Positions 21,471 to 33,244 are shown, counted from the stretch's first letter. The stretch: DNA of 64,000 nucleotides from Bemisia tabaci (GCF_918797505.1 NC_092793.1:59105749-59169748); one strand, 5' to 3'. The notes: generated by a model from the letters alone, not told the origin. Translations and numbers: made by a program.

Positions 21471-22214
21471 CAATGTATTGCCTTTGAAAATGGTCTAAAA
21501 AACTTTTTTTTAAATTTAAGCGTAAGTACAGCGTACACTCGTGTGTACAGTGATATCTCAGAATCTATCTGTTCGATTTCATTCAAAATTTGCAGAGAAG
21601 AACATATCTATGGTCTCTTCTTTTCTGGCCACACTCGTGTTCGCGGAAAATTCAAATATACGGAAATAAAAAGACTGAATGGAAGACATAACTTGGTTTT
21701 TTTCTCTTTTTTTTTCGGAAAACGTCCTGATTCATCCAGGTTTCACGTCGATTTTCTCTCTAAAAACTGATCACAGGTTTTGACCTCTAATACGTTCCAG
21801 TGCATACTATGGGGAGAAAGCGTATGCGGAGAGAAATTACATCGATACGGACCGTATAAACGAGGAGAGCGTTTCCATATTTCCCAAAGTGGTTTTTTAT
21901 GACGCCCCGCATTATGGCACCGCCGCACGTAAGTCGAAAGTAATTATATTTCTCCGACTCAGAAGTGAAGCGCCGGGGACCGACATCTTCGTGAAAAACC
22001 CTCAATTTCCGCTGATTAATGCAAGCGACGAATTCTAATCCCATTTTTGAGCTCACACACCACGGAGCGAGGGATGCGGGACGAGAGCGCGAGGGGAGGG
22101 GAGGGGGTATTTTTTCCGGGCCGGCAAATTAAGTGTATTCTCAGTTGGCGGGTCCGTGTACGTTACAGCGTCATTCCTCCGATGAAAAAGCGTAACCGCT
22201 CTTCGAGTTGAACA
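21471..22214. other. Unassigned sequence with GC-rich part
   Basis: 22060-22170 is G- and C-rich (GGGAGGGGAGGGGGTA) and could belong to a promoter region. No transcript structure can be drawn. Confidence 0.3.
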
Positions 22215-22293
22215 CTGCTCTCTATATAACTACATGCTTTCGAGGGCAAACGTGGAAATGAAGATACGCCCTTTCGCCAGAGTAGCGGAATTT
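22215..22293. repeat. Half of a family D element
   Basis: CTACATGCTTTCGAGGGCAA, then GAAGATACGCCCTTTCGCCA, matching the right half of 46229-46522. Confidence 0.4.
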
Positions 22294-23483
22294 ATGGAAA
22301 TGATGGAGCTTGCGGCGTTGCGCGACGCGACGGAGCCGGCAAATGAATGATGATGGTGGCCGAAAAAAAAAACAAAAGGCTTCGAGGGCTGGAATGCTCA
22401 ACCAGTGCCCAAAAGTCTCGCTGCAACACACATCCCTCCCCGCCCCCACGGGGTGGCTTTTTGTATTTAGTGTCGTCGCTTTTGATACTCGCAATTACCT
22501 CGCCTCTGAACTCGACAAAAATTGCGGTGAAATAAGTTTCCTCGTAGGGAGCGTTTTTTCGACTGGTGAGTCGCCGACGCTGAGGGAGGAGGATGATAAG
22601 TTGACAGGGGTTGAAGTCCGCGATTGCATCCTGACTTATTCATGCAACAGTCTCCTCAACGATGCTCCAAGCTCTCGAGAGCTCGGCGCAGAGTATGAAT
22701 TTGTATGCTGCCGCGCTCGGGAAGAACATCCTATGAGAGCTCGGATGTCGCCAAGTTTCATTCGATAAAGAGCGCAAATTGTCTGTAACGCCTGTTATTT
22801 TTTTGCCCCGGAAATTACCAGAGAACGAAACGCGCAATGTATAATTTAATGCATCTGAGAAAAAATGTCAAAGAAAAATGCTAATAACTTTTCTCGAAAG
22901 GAAACATTTCACAAGCGGGCATTTGGAAGCATTCAAACGACGCATGTTCATAAGACGTCTTCTTTAAGAAAGGAGGATGTAACTTCAGCACGCGTGCTGA
23001 GTGTGGGCGATTTTTATGTTATTTTTTTCTTGGATAGGTACAAAAAAAGAAGATTTTAAATAATTCATGAGGTTAAATATTCAATTCGATACTGTTATTA
23101 TGTACACAAAATCGTTTGAACATTCTTCCACATTTTTTAACACGATGAGGGAATACAGCGAAAAGATGGAGGAACAGTAGTATTTTCTTGAATTTCTCAA
23201 GTAATATTTTTGGAAAGAAAAGTGCATTAGGAAAATTTTGATAATGTTACCTATCACTCGTGTTATTTTTCTCAAAAGGGAATAATTATCTTCATGCGCC
23301 CAGACACTTATTATCCGCAAGTGTAGATATCGACGGTGAAAGTGCAAGAAAGAGTAGCTCAGTTCCCCCAAATACCAGATATTGCTTTGGTCTCTCTTCA
23401 AAACAAACTAAAAACTAAAATCTTAAAATGGCGCAATCAAAATACGCATTCCGTAGTTTCGCCGCCCGACACCTCAGCGGACC
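22294..23483. other. Unassigned, GC-rich in its first part
   Basis: A 152-codon plus-strand frame (22310-22768) overlaps others on both strands. It begins in family D-like surroundings and shows no domain, so I do not call a gene. TCGACGGTGAAA near 23330 resembles a family L end. Confidence 0.3.
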
Positions 23484-23600
23484 ATTGCGAGTTCACGCCT
23501 CGCGCCATCGCGCCTTCAATTTTGCAGAAGCAACACGGACGTCCGTCATGCGCGAACAGTTGTATCTCTGCGCCGTCATCACCGCGCGTTCTCTCCTTTG
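23484..23600 (+). repeat. Family K dispersed repeat
   Basis: GCGAGTTCACGCCTCGCGCC, GCGCCTTCAATTTTGCAGAA and AGTTGTATCTCTGCGCCGTC. This is the most regular K copy in the window. Confidence 0.6.
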
Positions 23601-25182
23601 CTCTGATTCCATGCTGTCGACATGCTTTTGCAGATGGTGTGACGTTTCTCAATTTGCGTGATCATTTCATTCCCGTTTATGCTTGGCAACACTGTTCGTA
23701 CTCTCCTCCTCTCTTCTCACTTTTTCCCTGGCCATGACAGATTCAGGCATAGCTTTTCTTTCTGTCTGGGATCCATTGTCAACGAACTTGAAGATAAACA
23801 TTAATTGTACTATCGCTTTGTAACCCCTTAAATAGTTTTGTGCACTCTTTTATATAATTGAAAGACAAAAACTGATGAGATTTCAAATAGACGCTCCACG
23901 CAAAAAATATCTATCCACCTAAGAAAAAGCGTGAAGCCCGTCTCAGATTAAATCGTTGGATTTAAATGCACATACAAACGATTTATCCAATAGAGAGTAC
24001 ATTATTAAAACTGAAAAACACAAACTAATAGAAAGTAGGGTTTACCTCAATAGGTTTTCGGACTTTAATTATTTGCTTAAGCACGTTCAGCATGAAATTC
24101 TGATTTAGGCCAAATTGGATTTGTGGAGGATGGAAGTCAACTTATTTGAAATAGTTGATGTGCTTAAGGCTCAGTTATCTTCTTTTAGAAGATCAAAAAA
24201 AGTGTCAAAATTCTTTCTTCTTGTAGATGTAATTGAAGATAATCCCAAAGATCTACATTTCAAAACATATTTCATTGATTTTATCGACCTAGACCCTTAA
24301 CCAGATTTAAAAATTTCAGCGCTTCCGTCAAGCGGAGGTAATTTTCATTCTAGGCATTACTGAGTGCCGTGTGGAGAGATAATTGGCATTTTGAATTTTT
24401 AATAGCTGCGTTATTTTTGAATACACATATGTCCACAAACAAACACAAAAATTGCTATGTCAAATAGCTTGAAACTCTGAACAGCCTCTTCGCTTAATTA
24501 ACGCGGATAATCCAAAAATGCTCTTTGTAATTAACAAAATAATGAAACATAAAATAGTATGATTTTCTACCTTCATTGTTTTAGTAGATAAAAATATTAA
24601 AATAATAACTGTGGTCGAGATATATTCAATAGTATTTGAATCATTTATAATGAGTTTTATATATGGAATAAATTATTAATATTGAAATAATGGGTTTACT
24701 TGGTATCTCTATTATCATAGACATGATCAAATAATTCTCTCTGTAATTAACATAATTATTAAATGAAAAGGAGCGAAAATCGGACACTAGAAATATTTCC
24801 TAAAAAGAATGAAGCTGACCAGCCTGATATTGCTCAACAGTAGGTTTAATGACACGGTCGACAAGTGGTTCTTGGATCGGAACTTGTGTAACGCACACTC
24901 TTGAGCGTTCGCCACGGAAATGTGACATCAACCATATATATGATTATCGATTCGCAATGCTCAAAATGAACATCACTAGTCAACTATCGCAAACAGATGT
25001 CATCTTTCCGAGTATTTGCTAGGCTGCAATGTTGCATATGTTGGCAGTACCTCCGATTCGGGGCGAGTAACTTTCAGCGAGTAAAGCGCGTGCAGTATCG
25101 AACTACATACCTCGGCATGCAACGGCCGATGGAGCGAGTCAAGAGGTCAGACTATAGAGTATCTATATAGATAGAGTTCGTG
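23601..25182. other. Unassigned, strongly AT-rich at 24380-24780
   Basis: About 1.6 kb with no recognisable gene or repeat. A 61-codon frame at 24115 (acidic and basic, Phe-rich) is unsupported. Confidence 0.35.
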
Positions 25183-25470
25183 CATGTTGAAATATTGGAG
25201 TTCTTTGGGCCCAAAAAGGCAGCCAGTCTTCAAACACAAAAACTGTTACTGCCAATCTTCAGATTCCAATAACACACCAAGATGGCTAATGATGTTCTTA
25301 AACGAGCGTTCCTCCACACAAATTATTGAATTTATGCAAAAACTAAGTCAAATACGTGCTTTACAAACGACGGATCTTAGCAATTGGAATAAATTAATCA
25401 CTCTGGATAATTTGAGTTCCTTGGTTGGCTGCCCCTCTGGACCCTAAAAGCTCCATAACCTAACCTTAAA
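25183..25470. mobile_element. Inverted-repeat element with GGCAGCCA arms
   Basis: The left arm is TTGGGCCCAAAAAGGCAGCC. The right arm in reverse is TAGGGTCCAGAGGGGCAGCC, with about 40 bp of similarity. A single end is also present near 1066. Confidence 0.45.
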
Positions 25471-25734
25471 GTTACCAACACGTCCGTACTACCAATCCCT
25501 ATATTGTTACTTCAGGTCAGACATGATGTACAAGGGTGGAAATGAGGGAGGGGGGGATGCCTAACTAAGAATTTCAAAAATCGTCTAATTTTCCAGTTTA
25601 CTTGCGACAAATTCATATTTCCAACTCAACTTGGAGATCTGCCGCTATCCTGAATACAAGTGCACCTGAAGAGTGGAGACGCGCAGAATCACGGTGCGTC
25701 CGACGCTCAAGAGGCGATGCCCATGTCGATGACC
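25471..25734. other. Unassigned intergenic sequence
   Basis: Nothing recognised. Confidence 0.4.
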
Positions 25735-25850
25735 TGCGGGTCGATCTTTGAATCTTCGTAGAATGATCTCGATCGATAGATAGCATAGCCGAGATAGGGA
25801 CTTATCGATTCAGAGTCGTTCGATAACGATTCAAGGATTGACCCACTGGT
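25735..25850. repeat. Family R ATCGAT-rich inverted repeat
   Basis: CGATCGATAGATAGCATAGC, AGATAGGGACTTATCGATTC and TCGTTCGATAACGATTCAAG, in the same order as the units at 44984-45131. Confidence 0.5.
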
Positions 25851-26308
25851 GCCTCATCAGGATGGATGGTCGAACAGATTGATTACTCGTCTTCCTGGGC
25901 TGCAACGTCCTGCCGCGCTGGGCTAAAACCGCGCACGTGCGCCGGGATTCGATTGGAGGTAGGTGGTTCTTGCTTGGCGAGGCAGTGTCCTCCGCGCATC
26001 CCGAACGAATGAGGCTCGCTAACCCGTGGAGAACGTTTTAAAATTCCGATCAGAGCCCGCGCCGTTGCCATCCGCTCAAAGGGACGTCCCGCGCCCGCCC
26101 CCGCCGTTAGCTTGGATCCCTTTGAAGCTCGGTTCTGCCGGTGTTCCGTTTTACTAACAAACCTTGGCAAATATTTGCCCCGGGTTTTCGTTTTAGCGAT
26201 TTTTTCCCCGGCGTTTATTCGTTGCCACCTGTTTCGGGTGATCGAGTTGCCGATTGGTGCCACGTGGGGAATTTAAACTCAGGGACTCATCTACCACGTG
26301 CGATACAC
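25851..26308. other. GC-rich unassigned stretch
   Basis: A 126-codon minus-strand frame (25883-26263, Arg/Ala/Gly-rich) and overlapping plus frames are open, as expected from composition. I could not find splice sites or a domain. It might be a CpG-rich promoter or first exon. Confidence 0.3.
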
Positions 26309-26440
26309 TGGGAAAAGAAAAAAACATCGAATCTGGAGTCCAGACTCTTGGAAACATTGACAAGAAAAAATACTCTTGATTCAATCGTATTTTTGCTTAA
26401 ATCAAAAACCAAGCCTCTTAATTTGAGCGGATTTCCCCTT
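26309..26440. mobile_element. Family G element, left half only
   Basis: Starts CACTGGGAAAAGAAAAAAAC after TA. It then matches 26499-26634 almost base for base, including GGAGTCCAGACTCTTGGAAA and AAGCCTCTTAATTTGAGCGG. It stops where the flanking arm of the next palindrome begins. Confidence 0.65.
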
Positions 26441-26451
26441 GGATCCTCCCC

Positions 26452-26774
26452 CGAAAATTCTTGTTTAGCAAAGAATAAAATGAAGCTTTACATACTATCC
26501 ACTGGAAAAAACAAACGCATTGGATCTAGAGTCCAGACTCTTGAAAACATTGACAAGAAAAATACTCTTGATTCAATCGTACTTTTGCTTAAATCAAAAA
26601 CCAAGCCTCTTAATTTGAGCGGATTTCCCCTTGATTTAAGCAAAAATCTGATTGAATCAAGAGTATTTTTCTTGTCGATGTTTTTAAGAGTCTGGACTCT
26701 AGATACAATGAGGTTTTTTTTTCCAGTGTGGTATGTAAAGCTTCATTTTATTCTTTGCTAAACAAGAATTTTCG
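26452..26774. repeat. Near-perfect 323-bp palindrome built on a family G element
   Basis: The core is a family G foldback element (CACTGG...CCAGTG, arms with CTAGAGTCCAGACTCTT and its inverse). Outside it are further inverted arms of about 44 bp: CGAAAATTCTTGTTTAGCAA on the left and TTGCTAAACAAGAATTTTCG on the right. Family G copies elsewhere lack these outer arms. The 206-codon frame across it is a by-product. Confidence 0.8.
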
Positions 26775-26847
26775 AGGTCATTGTTCATGTGTTTTTAAAA
26801 TTCTACTGTGCGTTCGATTGTATTTAATGCAGTGTGACTTTGAAAAT

Positions 26848-26934
26848 GGACTTCTTTATGCTAAAAGGAACTATGTGCACAGGGTTTGCGTGTAACATAG
26901 TTCCTTTTAGCATAAATACGTCCAAATGTACCAC
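26848..26934. mobile_element. Shortened family C palindrome
   Basis: TGGACTTCTTTATGCTAAAA, GGAACTATGTGCACAGGG, and the inverse ending AAATACGTCCA. At 87 bp it has lost the central GTGAGCCCTG part of other C copies. It ends 3 bp before a family L element. Confidence 0.6.
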
Positions 26935-26937
26935 ATC

Positions 26938-27170
26938 GACGGTGAAATTAATAAACCACGTATCTCGTTTGCGGTGTTTAAAAATCTTCGCTCCCATTTT
27001 ATTTTTGAAGGAAAACAAATCACAATCATTCCTTAGAGTTTACACAGAGTTTTCTTCGCTTAGAAAGGAAAAATCGTGGAAGTTTTCAAGAATTGGTGTT
27101 GAGTAGTTTTTCATTCAGGAGGTCTGGAACGTCGCAAACCGAGATACATGGTTTTGTAGTTTCACCGTCG
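26938..27170. mobile_element. Family L inverted-repeat element
   Basis: Exact terminal inverted repeats CGACGGTGAAA and TTTCACCGTCG. The arms have GTATCTCGTTTGCGGTGTTT and the inverse GTCGCAAACCGAGATACATG. 233 bp, non-coding. Confidence 0.75.
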
Positions 27171-28063
27171 ATATTCTGCCTTAAAATTTAATTTGCGACA
27201 GAATAAAATTTAGAATGGTTTAGAGTGAAAGAACAAAAAACACTGAGAATCGTGGTCCGAACTGTGTGCAACAAGGTAATCCTTCGGCGTGACTTCAGTT
27301 CCAGACCTCAGATCCCAAAGCATCTGCCCGGTCTGAGCCCTCCCTCCTCTTTGTCTTGCACTGGTACCCAGTACAACTCAAAATTTTAGACTTTAATTAA
27401 CATTTTTTGAATTTGTGGCCTTGCTTTCCCCGCAAAATTGTGTGAGCCAAGTGTTATTTTACCACCTTGTATAGGAAAAAGTTTATTCAGAAATACAGTT
27501 CTACTTTTTGTAAATAAGTGGCTGACGAATTCCCACCCTTGTTCCATAATCATTTCTCTGTTTTGCCTACAAGCTTCCTACCCTATATCTCTATATCTAT
27601 TTAAGATAACGTATGTCTGCCATTACACCATCAGAAAGGTAAATGGACCTTCTGTCCCCCTTCCCCCGCCCCCACACAAAATGCTCCTCTTAGCTACGCT
27701 CATGATTGTCGAATCGTAGTCTAAGGTGTAAGATATTATATGGGGAATCAAACGACCGCAAATTCAGAAAAGGAACAAGTAAAACTATTTTGTTATAACT
27801 CGAAAGTTGATTGGTGAATAATTACCAGTACCCTTTTCACGGGCGTATTGATCAAATATTCGCACGCAAATTCAGTTCGGCACTCATTCATTGTCGGCGA
27901 AACATTCTGCTCTTCGAAAATTCCAGAATGAATCCGTTAAAGGTTCTGCGAAACTGCATATACCTCGTTTGATGATGAAATAATCCTATAAGCCGTGTAT
28001 CTCCGGAATTATTATTCGACAGTATGTGAGCGCTGTTGTCAGACTTCTTCAGTACCTCATGAC
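27171..28063. other. Unassigned intergenic sequence
   Basis: No gene or repeat recognised. The 93-codon frame at 27438 has no support. Confidence 0.4.
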
Positions 28064-28277
28064 CGTCGTTTCCCAGACGAAAGAACGTATAGCTCTGTAA
28101 GTGTTCAATTTTAACAAGAATACGACTGAGCAATGTTTGTCCCAATTGTTTCTGATTATCAGAGGAAAAATCTGTGTTTGCGGATGAATGTACGCCACAA
28201 TCTCCTTGTAAAAATACAATTTACGAGTGAAAATGTGGCAACGCAGGTATGTAGTTACGTTCTTTCGTCCGGAAACG
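28064..28277. repeat. Family M foldback element
   Basis: The left end is CGTCGTTTCCCAGACGAAAG. The right end is ACGTTCTTTCGTCCGGAAAC. GAACGTA occurs inverted in both arms. Same family as 222-608. Confidence 0.55.
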
Positions 28278-29460
28278 AGGAAGAATCCTCCAAACGATCG
28301 CAGGTATTCGCCCTTATCATGCAATTCGTGGTAATCACGCAGCGAATCCCGAAAAAGGTGACAGCTTCCGCCGTTGGCCCGTTGCTCTCGGAGACGCACT
28401 GAGAAATTTCCGGAAACATTTTTCTCTTCACAAGAACGTTTTCTTATTCTAGACCTCGTATGACATGCCTGACATGACATGATTTTTTGCGGCTCTCTAA
28501 CTTGCATTATAAACCATCAAACTATTTATCTTGCTGTCGTGCGTGGGTAGCAAATCTTTCCTGACTGTTGCTTCCATTCTTCTGACAACCTTCTTGTTCT
28601 TGCAAAAGTTCTTCCTTTCCTCGGGGAGGCCCTATATGGTTTCCATCGTGACTGAGAAATGCTTAGGAAGCTTTTGATATATACATCATAAAAATGACAA
28701 TTTTCAGGTGCCTTGATTAAATTTGAGCAGAGTCCAACGTTGGAAATGTTGCTTTCCTGCTAGTGTTTTACATTCTTTGTCGGTGAAGTTTTTGAATACT
28801 TCCTCCTATATTCACAAGCAACTTCAACTAACAACTAAATTGGCGAGTTTGACGACAAAACCCGGGGAGACCACCGGGGCTACGAACGCGAATAAATCAT
28901 TAGTCCGGTGTGTCAGGTTACATTGCGACGGGATGTCCCCGATGACGTCACGATGAATTTTCCCGGACCCCCCCCCCCTCTTTCCCCTATCCTCGGCGAT
29001 GGTTTCGCATTTCTCGCACTTGTCACGCCACGTTTTTCCCGCGATAACTTGATTCCTCTCCACAACGCATCGGTTTATTAGCCAGTGCAAAGAAGCCTCA
29101 CAAAAGGTATGGCGTTACGAATGCATTAATTTGCCTCGGCATCCTCTCTCCCGTATGGAGCTCACATGAAAAATTAAATAAACTCATTAAGCTAAAATAA
29201 GTCTGTTGTACACACGAGGTGTAGGTGAAGGGGAAAAAATTCCCCAAAATTACGACGAGGAGTTTAGAAAATTAAAAATTATGCAATAAATGGTAAGCAA
29301 CTGCCAGAATGCTCGTGAGTATCACAATTTTTAAACTGGCGACTTCAACTTTACTATAAAAATCCACTCCTCAATGCACAGTATGCTTAATCCGCAGCAC
29401 GCGTTTTCTAATTTCCCGCATCAGTGGTCATTTTTCCTTCGTCGTTAGAAACCAGGGGAG
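28278..29460. other. Unassigned intergenic sequence
   Basis: TGACGTCA occurs at 28943-28950, and a run of about 11 C starts at 28968. The 28850-29060 patch is GC-rich and may be regulatory. No gene can be supported. Confidence 0.35.
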
Positions 29461-29690
29461 GCTGATTGTTAAAATTGGTAAACAAAGATATAGACAAAAA
29501 AAAACAAAAATGATATGGAATGATTCTATTGGTGGAAGCGGTTGGTTGCAGTGGACAAAGGAGGTAGATAATAGACTAACTAGCGGCGACTCACGAGAGA
29601 CCCTTTAGTTATAGTCCATCATTGTCTCCCTTAGGCTTTAAGAACTACCCAAAGTAACTGATTGGATGGCTCCCTACTCCTTAATTGTCG
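29461..29690. mobile_element. Family E element, right end lost
   Basis: GGAGGCTGATTGTTAAAATT on the left with GATATAGACAAA motifs. The internal CTATTGGTGGAAGCGGTTGG and AGTCCATCATTGTCTCCC match inverted parts of 32976-33244. The far terminus is not recognisable. Confidence 0.5.
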
Positions 29691-29869
29691 ACGGTGGAAC
29701 TGTTGAACTCTGGTACCTAATTGCATGAGGAAACAAAATCGAAGAAAGACGGATTATTACAAATCATTTAACACACAAACGCAGTTCGTAAGAATTTTTT
29801 CTCCGGAGACGGTAATATTAATTTCCGCGGATAATAATTGATAATGACACCGGTCTGATTCGTAAGGAC

Positions 29870-30079
29870 ATGATAAAGAACATGAGAAACCCCTTCATTA
29901 ATTATGAAATTGTTCGCCTGAAGGTTGCTGAACAGTCTGTGTCTCATACTGCCATCAGACTGTTCAACAACCTTCCCTTGAACCTGAGAAAAGCCAGACC
30001 AGAGTTTATGGCTGGTCTAAAAGCCTTACTAGTTGGCAAGGCTTTTTACTCCTTAAATGATTTTTTAAATAATATTTAA
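29870..30079 (+). pseudogene. C-terminal scrap of a LINE reverse transcriptase (about 70 codons)
   Basis: The intact part from the ATG at 29870 to the stop. It lacks palm and fingers domains, so it cannot be functional. It is unlikely to be a host gene. Confidence 0.6.
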
Positions 30080-30183
30080 TTGTAATTTTCTATACCTTTT
30101 ATTTTATTTTGTAAAATGTTGTAATATTCTTAATGCTTCCCTGTGTTCTTACGTACCTATATTATATTAATGTGTAATATTTA

Positions 30184-30196
30184 GGGGGGGGGGGGG
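30184..30196. repeat. G13 homopolymer run
   Basis: Thirteen G in the 3' trailer of the LINE fragment. Confidence 0.9.
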
Positions 30197-30382
30197 TTGA
30201 CAAGTATTATAGCCACAACATGTGGCATTTATGTACATGAATTATAAATAAATAGATAAATAAATAAATAAATAATTAAAAAATTAATTTGACGGAGGTT
30301 ATAGTGGAATGTTGGAGGGGCAAAGGGGCCTAGAGAACGTGGCAGCAGCCTGATTAGTTCCATTATTGTTGACGAACGCAGT

Positions 30383-30621
30383 TTCGGTGAATGAGTCGTT
30401 TATTCGTAAACAGAGCGGGGGCCCCTTGAATGTCAAGGACTTCTTCCGAATGAAAGTACCTCGGATGAAGGAGGTGAAAACGACCTTTAAAGCTGAACCG
30501 CGCATGGAATCGTGGAATATTTACACGCTGGACAGTATTCCCGAGAGACCACCATACCGAACGGTTTTTTCCCGAGTCTCCCGGACCACGACACGTCCTG
30601 GGGATCCTCCCAATGAGACAG
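30383..30621 (+). other. Possible exon, weak
   Basis: A GC-rich stretch with an AACGCAG acceptor-like end at 30382 and GAGACAG followed by GTGATC at 30621. The frame between them is open (VNESFIRKQSGGPLNVKDFF near the start, hydrophilic, basic). The minus strand is open too, so composition alone may explain it. Product not recognised. Confidence 0.2.
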
Positions 30622-31400
30622 GTGATCCGGCGCGGCGGCCACGTTCTCGGTGGACCATCAAACAATGGATCGTATTCGATAGTGGTTCAATGCAAAGCTA
30701 CGAAAAAATATTCCGCGTGGAGTTATGTTCATGTTATGTAGTTGTTTGCTGTTCCCAAGAATATCCAACATTTTCATCGATGAGATTGTGAGAAAACACC
30801 ATACCCACACTTTGCTCGGAATACGTCTAGCCTTAAAAAATTTCAATTGGACGGTGGTGGAGTTGTTTTTCTTATTATGATGCCAACTTGAAGTCTGCGC
30901 CGTTATACAAGCACGGCCACCGCAGTTCAAGAGATACAATATAACACACGATATTATTACAACATTTATTTGAGCCTTAATGGCTTCATACACTACTTGA
31001 TTACAATGCTGTAAAATTAGCATTGAGTCAACTTTAGGTAGAGCACGGAATTTTTTATTTTTTCAAGGGCAATTAAATGTATGTTGAAACAACTTGGCAA
31101 CAATAAAACAACCACTTTTTATGACGCTCTTCCTTCCTTCTAACTAATGAAAGTATATTTACTCAATATAGTCTAATTAGACCTGCGTAATCAACGAAAA
31201 TGGTATGATATGTTCCATCAATAAAATTTAATTAATTTCTTTCTTTTAACAGGCGCGCTACTGTAACACTCCTATGCGGCATTACCAACTTCTTTAATGT
31301 TGGGCTGAGAAAAAGCAGTAAAAATTCCAAGAAATAATTTCATTAAATTTCCTTTGAAAAAAAGTAGATGTCACTAGAGGTTTGAAACGTCAAAGGAAAT
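30622..31400. other. Unassigned intergenic sequence
   Basis: No gene or repeat recognised. Confidence 0.4.
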
Positions 31401-31685
31401 CTAATGGATCGCATTCGTTACATCAAAGAGGTGAGATTGTATCGATATCGGATGGTTCAACGTGTAAACATCGACTCAAAATCTGAGGGAACGGGTTTCA
31501 TGTGATAGTTTTTTATTCTAATGAGTATAAAATGGCACTGAAAAGTGAAATTGTTAGGAATTTTCTCATTTTAGCTTTTCCTACTAAGATCCTGAAATTT
31601 TTATTTGATGTTGTGTCCTATTGTTTTGAACCGAACGACACATCGAACCACGATCGAATACGTTCTATGAACATTATTTTGTCAA
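31401..31685. repeat. Family T dispersed repeat
   Basis: CGTTACATCAAAGAGGTGAG, ATCGATATCGGATGGTTCAA, TGAAATTGTTAGGAATTTTC and GAACCGAACGACACATCGAA recur in the same order at 52401-52690. The 69-codon frame inside is repeat-derived. Confidence 0.65.
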
Positions 31686-31733
31686 TTTTCACTAATTTTT
31701 CCCAAGCCTAATATTTGAATCCTATACTCTTAA

Positions 31734-31957
31734 CCCTCTCCGGCATGAATTAATTTCGAATCTTAAATTCTGGGGGACATAAATCTATTTTGTATCTTGC
31801 ATAAAACACAATGAGCACCACGTTTTTTTTTCGAAATTTTAAAGTTTTGGGAATCGGTTATTCATAAAACGAAAACACTAATGAAAATGTACAAAACCAT
31901 GCCACATATATAGGAAAGATTCAATTTTTAAAAACTCAAAAAATACGTTGTTACAAA
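31734..31957. mobile_element. piggyBac-like MITE, right end lost
   Basis: TTAA at 31730-31733, then CCCTCTCCGGCATGAATTAA and the body of the 39593-39845 element. It breaks off exactly where a family D element begins. Confidence 0.6.
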
Positions 31958-32081
31958 TCGTCGCTCTTCTGACGTAAGGGCGTATCTCGATTTTCACATG
32001 AGCCCCGAAACGCATGAAGCTATACGGAAAATAGGGCTCACGTGGAAATTGAGATACGCCCTTACGTCAGAGGAGCGACGA
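31958..32081. mobile_element. Family D palindromic element
   Basis: TCGTCGCTCTTCTGACGTAA and the inverse TTACGTCAGAGGAGCGACGA. 124 bp, the cleanest D copy here. Arms GGGCGTATCTCGATTTTCAC and inverse. Confidence 0.75.
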
Positions 32082-32975
32082 AATTTGAAACAGCATGCTG
32101 CTCAAAGAACAATGTTCGTTTTCTCTCTTCTTTTGTTTTTTCGTTAATGAGAAAATGGCGGAGATTTTGAAACGTTGGAATAGGGATGCTTTTTTTTTTT
32201 TACTTTTGCCGTTGCGTAAAGTGACACGATCCGAGTGAGACTAACCACTCCACCCTCCCTTTTAGCAGCCTCAAAGGGGATTAGAATCGGATGGATAATG
32301 TTTTCCTGTTTACCGTCTTTGCTCGTCTGGCATCTAATCTGGAACTGGGACTAATCGAAATTTCAGAGCAAGGAAAGTCATTCTAATAACGCCACTCAGT
32401 GGGAGAATTCCGCTCCAATTACTACCTAGGCCAAGTTTGTTCTTCATCCAGTACCGAAGATGTAGCCTTAATGATCCAAATATAACGGAAAGGAACCCGT
32501 CTATATTGTCCGAAACCGATGAGTTAGAAGTGATTGAATGCAGGTTTATCGAAGTTTTTAATATTGGAATTTAGCAATGAAAAACTTGAAATTTAATCCT
32601 GTAACGTATAATCAAAAACTGAATTCATGCAGTAGGAAATTTAGCCCGGTAGCCTCTTTTTTTCGAAATTAATAAGTAGAAGATTGTTCTTCTCAGCGCG
32701 GCTTTTTCCATGAGGATGAAGTAAGTACTCATCTCAATTGCAGCGTTACACAATATCCTCTGATTTTTTTTCTTTTTTTTTCAATGAAAATAAATGGAAG
32801 TTGTTGTTTGTATGCTCTCAGTATTCAATGAATAACGAAGATTAGTTTTTGTTTTGTGGAAATTTCAAGAATAGTTTGTCTTATTTTCCATACATAAACA
32901 AGACAAGAACTTCACGGTTACAACCAAGCTGTAGAAAAACCTTAAACTGATCTCATATGACCGAACTATTTTGCG
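32082..32975. other. Unassigned intergenic sequence
   Basis: Several T runs, no gene or repeat recognised. Confidence 0.4.
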
Positions 32976-33244
32976 GGGCTGATTGTTGAAATTGATAGAC
33001 CAAGCGATAGACAAAGAGGACATGAAGAGTATGGAACGAACCTATTGGCTGAGATGGTTGGTTCTTATAGGCTAGGGGAGAAAATGATGGACTAACCAAA
33101 GGATCTCTCATGGGTTATCGTTAGTTAGTCTATTACTTACATTTTTTGTCTATTGCAACCACCCGCTTCTGCCAATAGAATCCCTCCGTATCCTTTTTGT
33201 CTTCTTAGTCTATCGCTTTATCTGCCAATTTCAACAATCAGCCC
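32976..33244. mobile_element. Family E inverted-repeat element, complete
   Basis: Perfect ends GGGCTGATTGTTGAAATTG and CAATTTCAACAATCAGCCC with one base of difference inside. GATAGAC/GTCTATC repeats lie along both arms. 269 bp. No target duplication is evident. Confidence 0.75.

Larger units (their letters stand above)
29830..30289 (+). mobile_element. LINE 3' end with reverse-transcriptase ORF tail
   Basis: Frame from about 29838: DNDTGLIRKD, then RNPFINYEIVRLKVAEQSVS, then LFNNLPLNLRK and KAFYSLNDFLNN, with a TAA at 30077. A Leu/Asn-Pro stretch of the LFNxLP type followed by a YS-x3-FL end is the usual carboxyl terminus of Jockey/CR1-like non-LTR elements in arthropods. The ORF ends near the 3' end, after which come about 100 bp of AT-rich trailer, a G13 run and an (AAATA)n-like tail at 30243-30277. 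No RT catalytic motif remains, so it is 5'-truncated. I could not fix its left boundary. ATTAATTT at both sides is too short to trust as a duplication. Confidence 0.65.

Noticed and set aside
22310..22768. 152-codon plus-strand frame
   Set aside because: No domain, overlapping frames on both strands, and GC-rich composition make chance openness likely.
25883..26263. 126-codon minus-strand frame
   Set aside because: Low-complexity Arg/Ala/Gly composition in a GC-rich patch, without splice or homology support.
26141..26761. 206-codon plus-strand frame, the longest in the window
   Set aside because: It runs through a partial and a complete family G element and repeats the same peptide (SKTKPLNLSGFPL) because the DNA is duplicated.
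28049..28507. 152-codon minus-strand frame
   Set aside because: Largely inside a family M repeat.
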